Shown here one piece after another: positions 63,958 through 64,000 of a DNA stretch of 64,000 nt. The notes under the pieces were generated by a model. It did no database searches and was not told where the DNA came from. It saw nothing but the letters and a program-made list of their open reading frames with translations. Made by a program: the position numbers and the translations under genes. Each line of letters opens with the position of its first letter. Within the stretch, counting starts at the first letter, position 1. The stretch is from an uncultured Winogradskyella sp. (GTDB taxonomy: Bacteria > Bacteroidota > Bacteroidia > Flavobacteriales > Flavobacteriaceae): positions 494,935-558,934 of the forward strand of contig NZ_CANMCZ010000002.1 in assembly GCF_947496485.1 (NCBI RefSeq), given 5' to 3'.

Positions 63958-64000
63958 ATGATAAAATTCTTTAGAAAAATTAGACAAAAAATGCTGACTG
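63958..64000 (+). CDS. Cassette 4 gene: DUF6090-type protein, start only (cut by window end)
   Basis: ATG at 63958 and 14 codons to the window end: MIKFFRKIRQKMLT, nearly the same as the start of the gene at 63019. The preceding 30 bp (GACCGTTGTGCTTCATTAT and TAACCAATG) also match those before 63019, so this is a related cassette. Confidence 0.75.
   Translation, partial: MIKFFRKIRQKMLT

Larger units (their letters stand above)
58809..64000. mobile_element. Integron-like element: recombinase, attachment region and cassette array (continues past the window)
   Basis: A tyrosine recombinase gene (-) is divergent from an array of co-oriented genes (+) that are unrelated to one another, separated by structured palindromes (62043, 62861, 63801). 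Predicted cassette borders at G^TT are 60043/60044, 62173/62174, 62988/62989 and 63927/63928, giving cassettes of about 2130, 815 and 939 bp plus a truncated fourth. The ends of each complete cassette are reverse complements of each other over 9-10 bases. The layout is that of an integron, but the recombinase is not of the classical IntI form. Confidence 0.7.

Noticed and set aside
1..64000. tRNA, rRNA, riboswitch or replication origin
   Set aside because: I read the intergenic regions for cloverleaf patterns, TPP/cobalamin-like conserved blocks and DnaA-box clusters and saw none. A covariance-model search would be the decisive check.

Overview
The window is a piece of a chromosome from a marine-type member of the Flavobacteriaceae (Bacteroidota). 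The evidence is low GC and strong AT codon bias; start codons preceded by A-rich leaders instead of Shine-Dalgarno sequences; several TAnnTTTG (-7 type) promoter elements; three large secreted proteins ending in type IX secretion (Por) sorting domains; a SusC-like plug domain; an E1 alpha-beta fused 2-oxoacid dehydrogenase; and a DUF6090 family protein. I cannot name the genus. I see no rRNA, tRNA, CRISPR array or classical insertion sequence.

Layout. 1-7.4 kb: a truncated lipoprotein gene, a YceI-like protein, two unknown envelope proteins, and a 1458-residue secreted purple-acid-phosphatase-like protein. 7.9-12.8 kb: a 1653-residue secreted sugar-dehydrogenase/dihaem-cytochrome fusion whose C-terminal half is a diverged copy of the phosphatase tail. 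12.9-20.4 kb: an EF-G paralogue, a DUF1853 protein coupled to an rRNA pseudouridine synthase, a helicase, a solitary ExbD and a 3D-domain lipoprotein. 20.5-20.9 kb: a 124-bp tandem repeat carrying three peptide genes of 23-28 codons, ended by a terminator. 21-34.8 kb: a secreted serine endopeptidase, M19 dipeptidase, RDD protein, BCKDH-type E1, a 2OG-Fe(II) oxygenase, an SUI1/DUF1835/nucleoside phosphorylase/NMT1-like run, Ung and a MutS2-like protein. 34.8-40.6 kb: a TPR-HTH regulator with paired TGGACA repeats upstream, a DCC-family protein, and a DUF4139 protein with a SusC-like insertion. 40.9-45.1 kb: a minus-strand five-gene operon (ATP-grasp ligase, rhodanese, TerB-like, N-formylglutamate amidohydrolase, DUF1704 metallopeptidase). 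45.2-58.8 kb: transporter, aroC, a large FAD/Fe-S oxidoreductase, a radical SAM/TIGR03915 pair, gcvT, an epimerase, PCD and YebC.

58.8-64.0 kb (window end) is the most striking part. A tyrosine recombinase gene faces away from an array of co-oriented unrelated genes. Imperfect palindromes of about 131-137 bp separate these genes. Each complete cassette begins with a short sequence that is the exact reverse complement of the sequence at its own end: GTTATGTGC/GCACATAAC, GTTGTAAACA/TGTTTACAAC and GTTGTGCTT/AAGCACAAC. That is the signature expected if circular cassettes are exchanged at a G^TT crossover, as in integrons. Mismatches in the palindrome arms would be G.T wobbles only on the bottom strand. 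The recombinase lacks the extra helix region of classical IntI, so this looks like an integron-like system built on a different, Xer-like recombinase. A lone half-site behind the RDD gene at 25.4 kb suggests a dispersed cassette.
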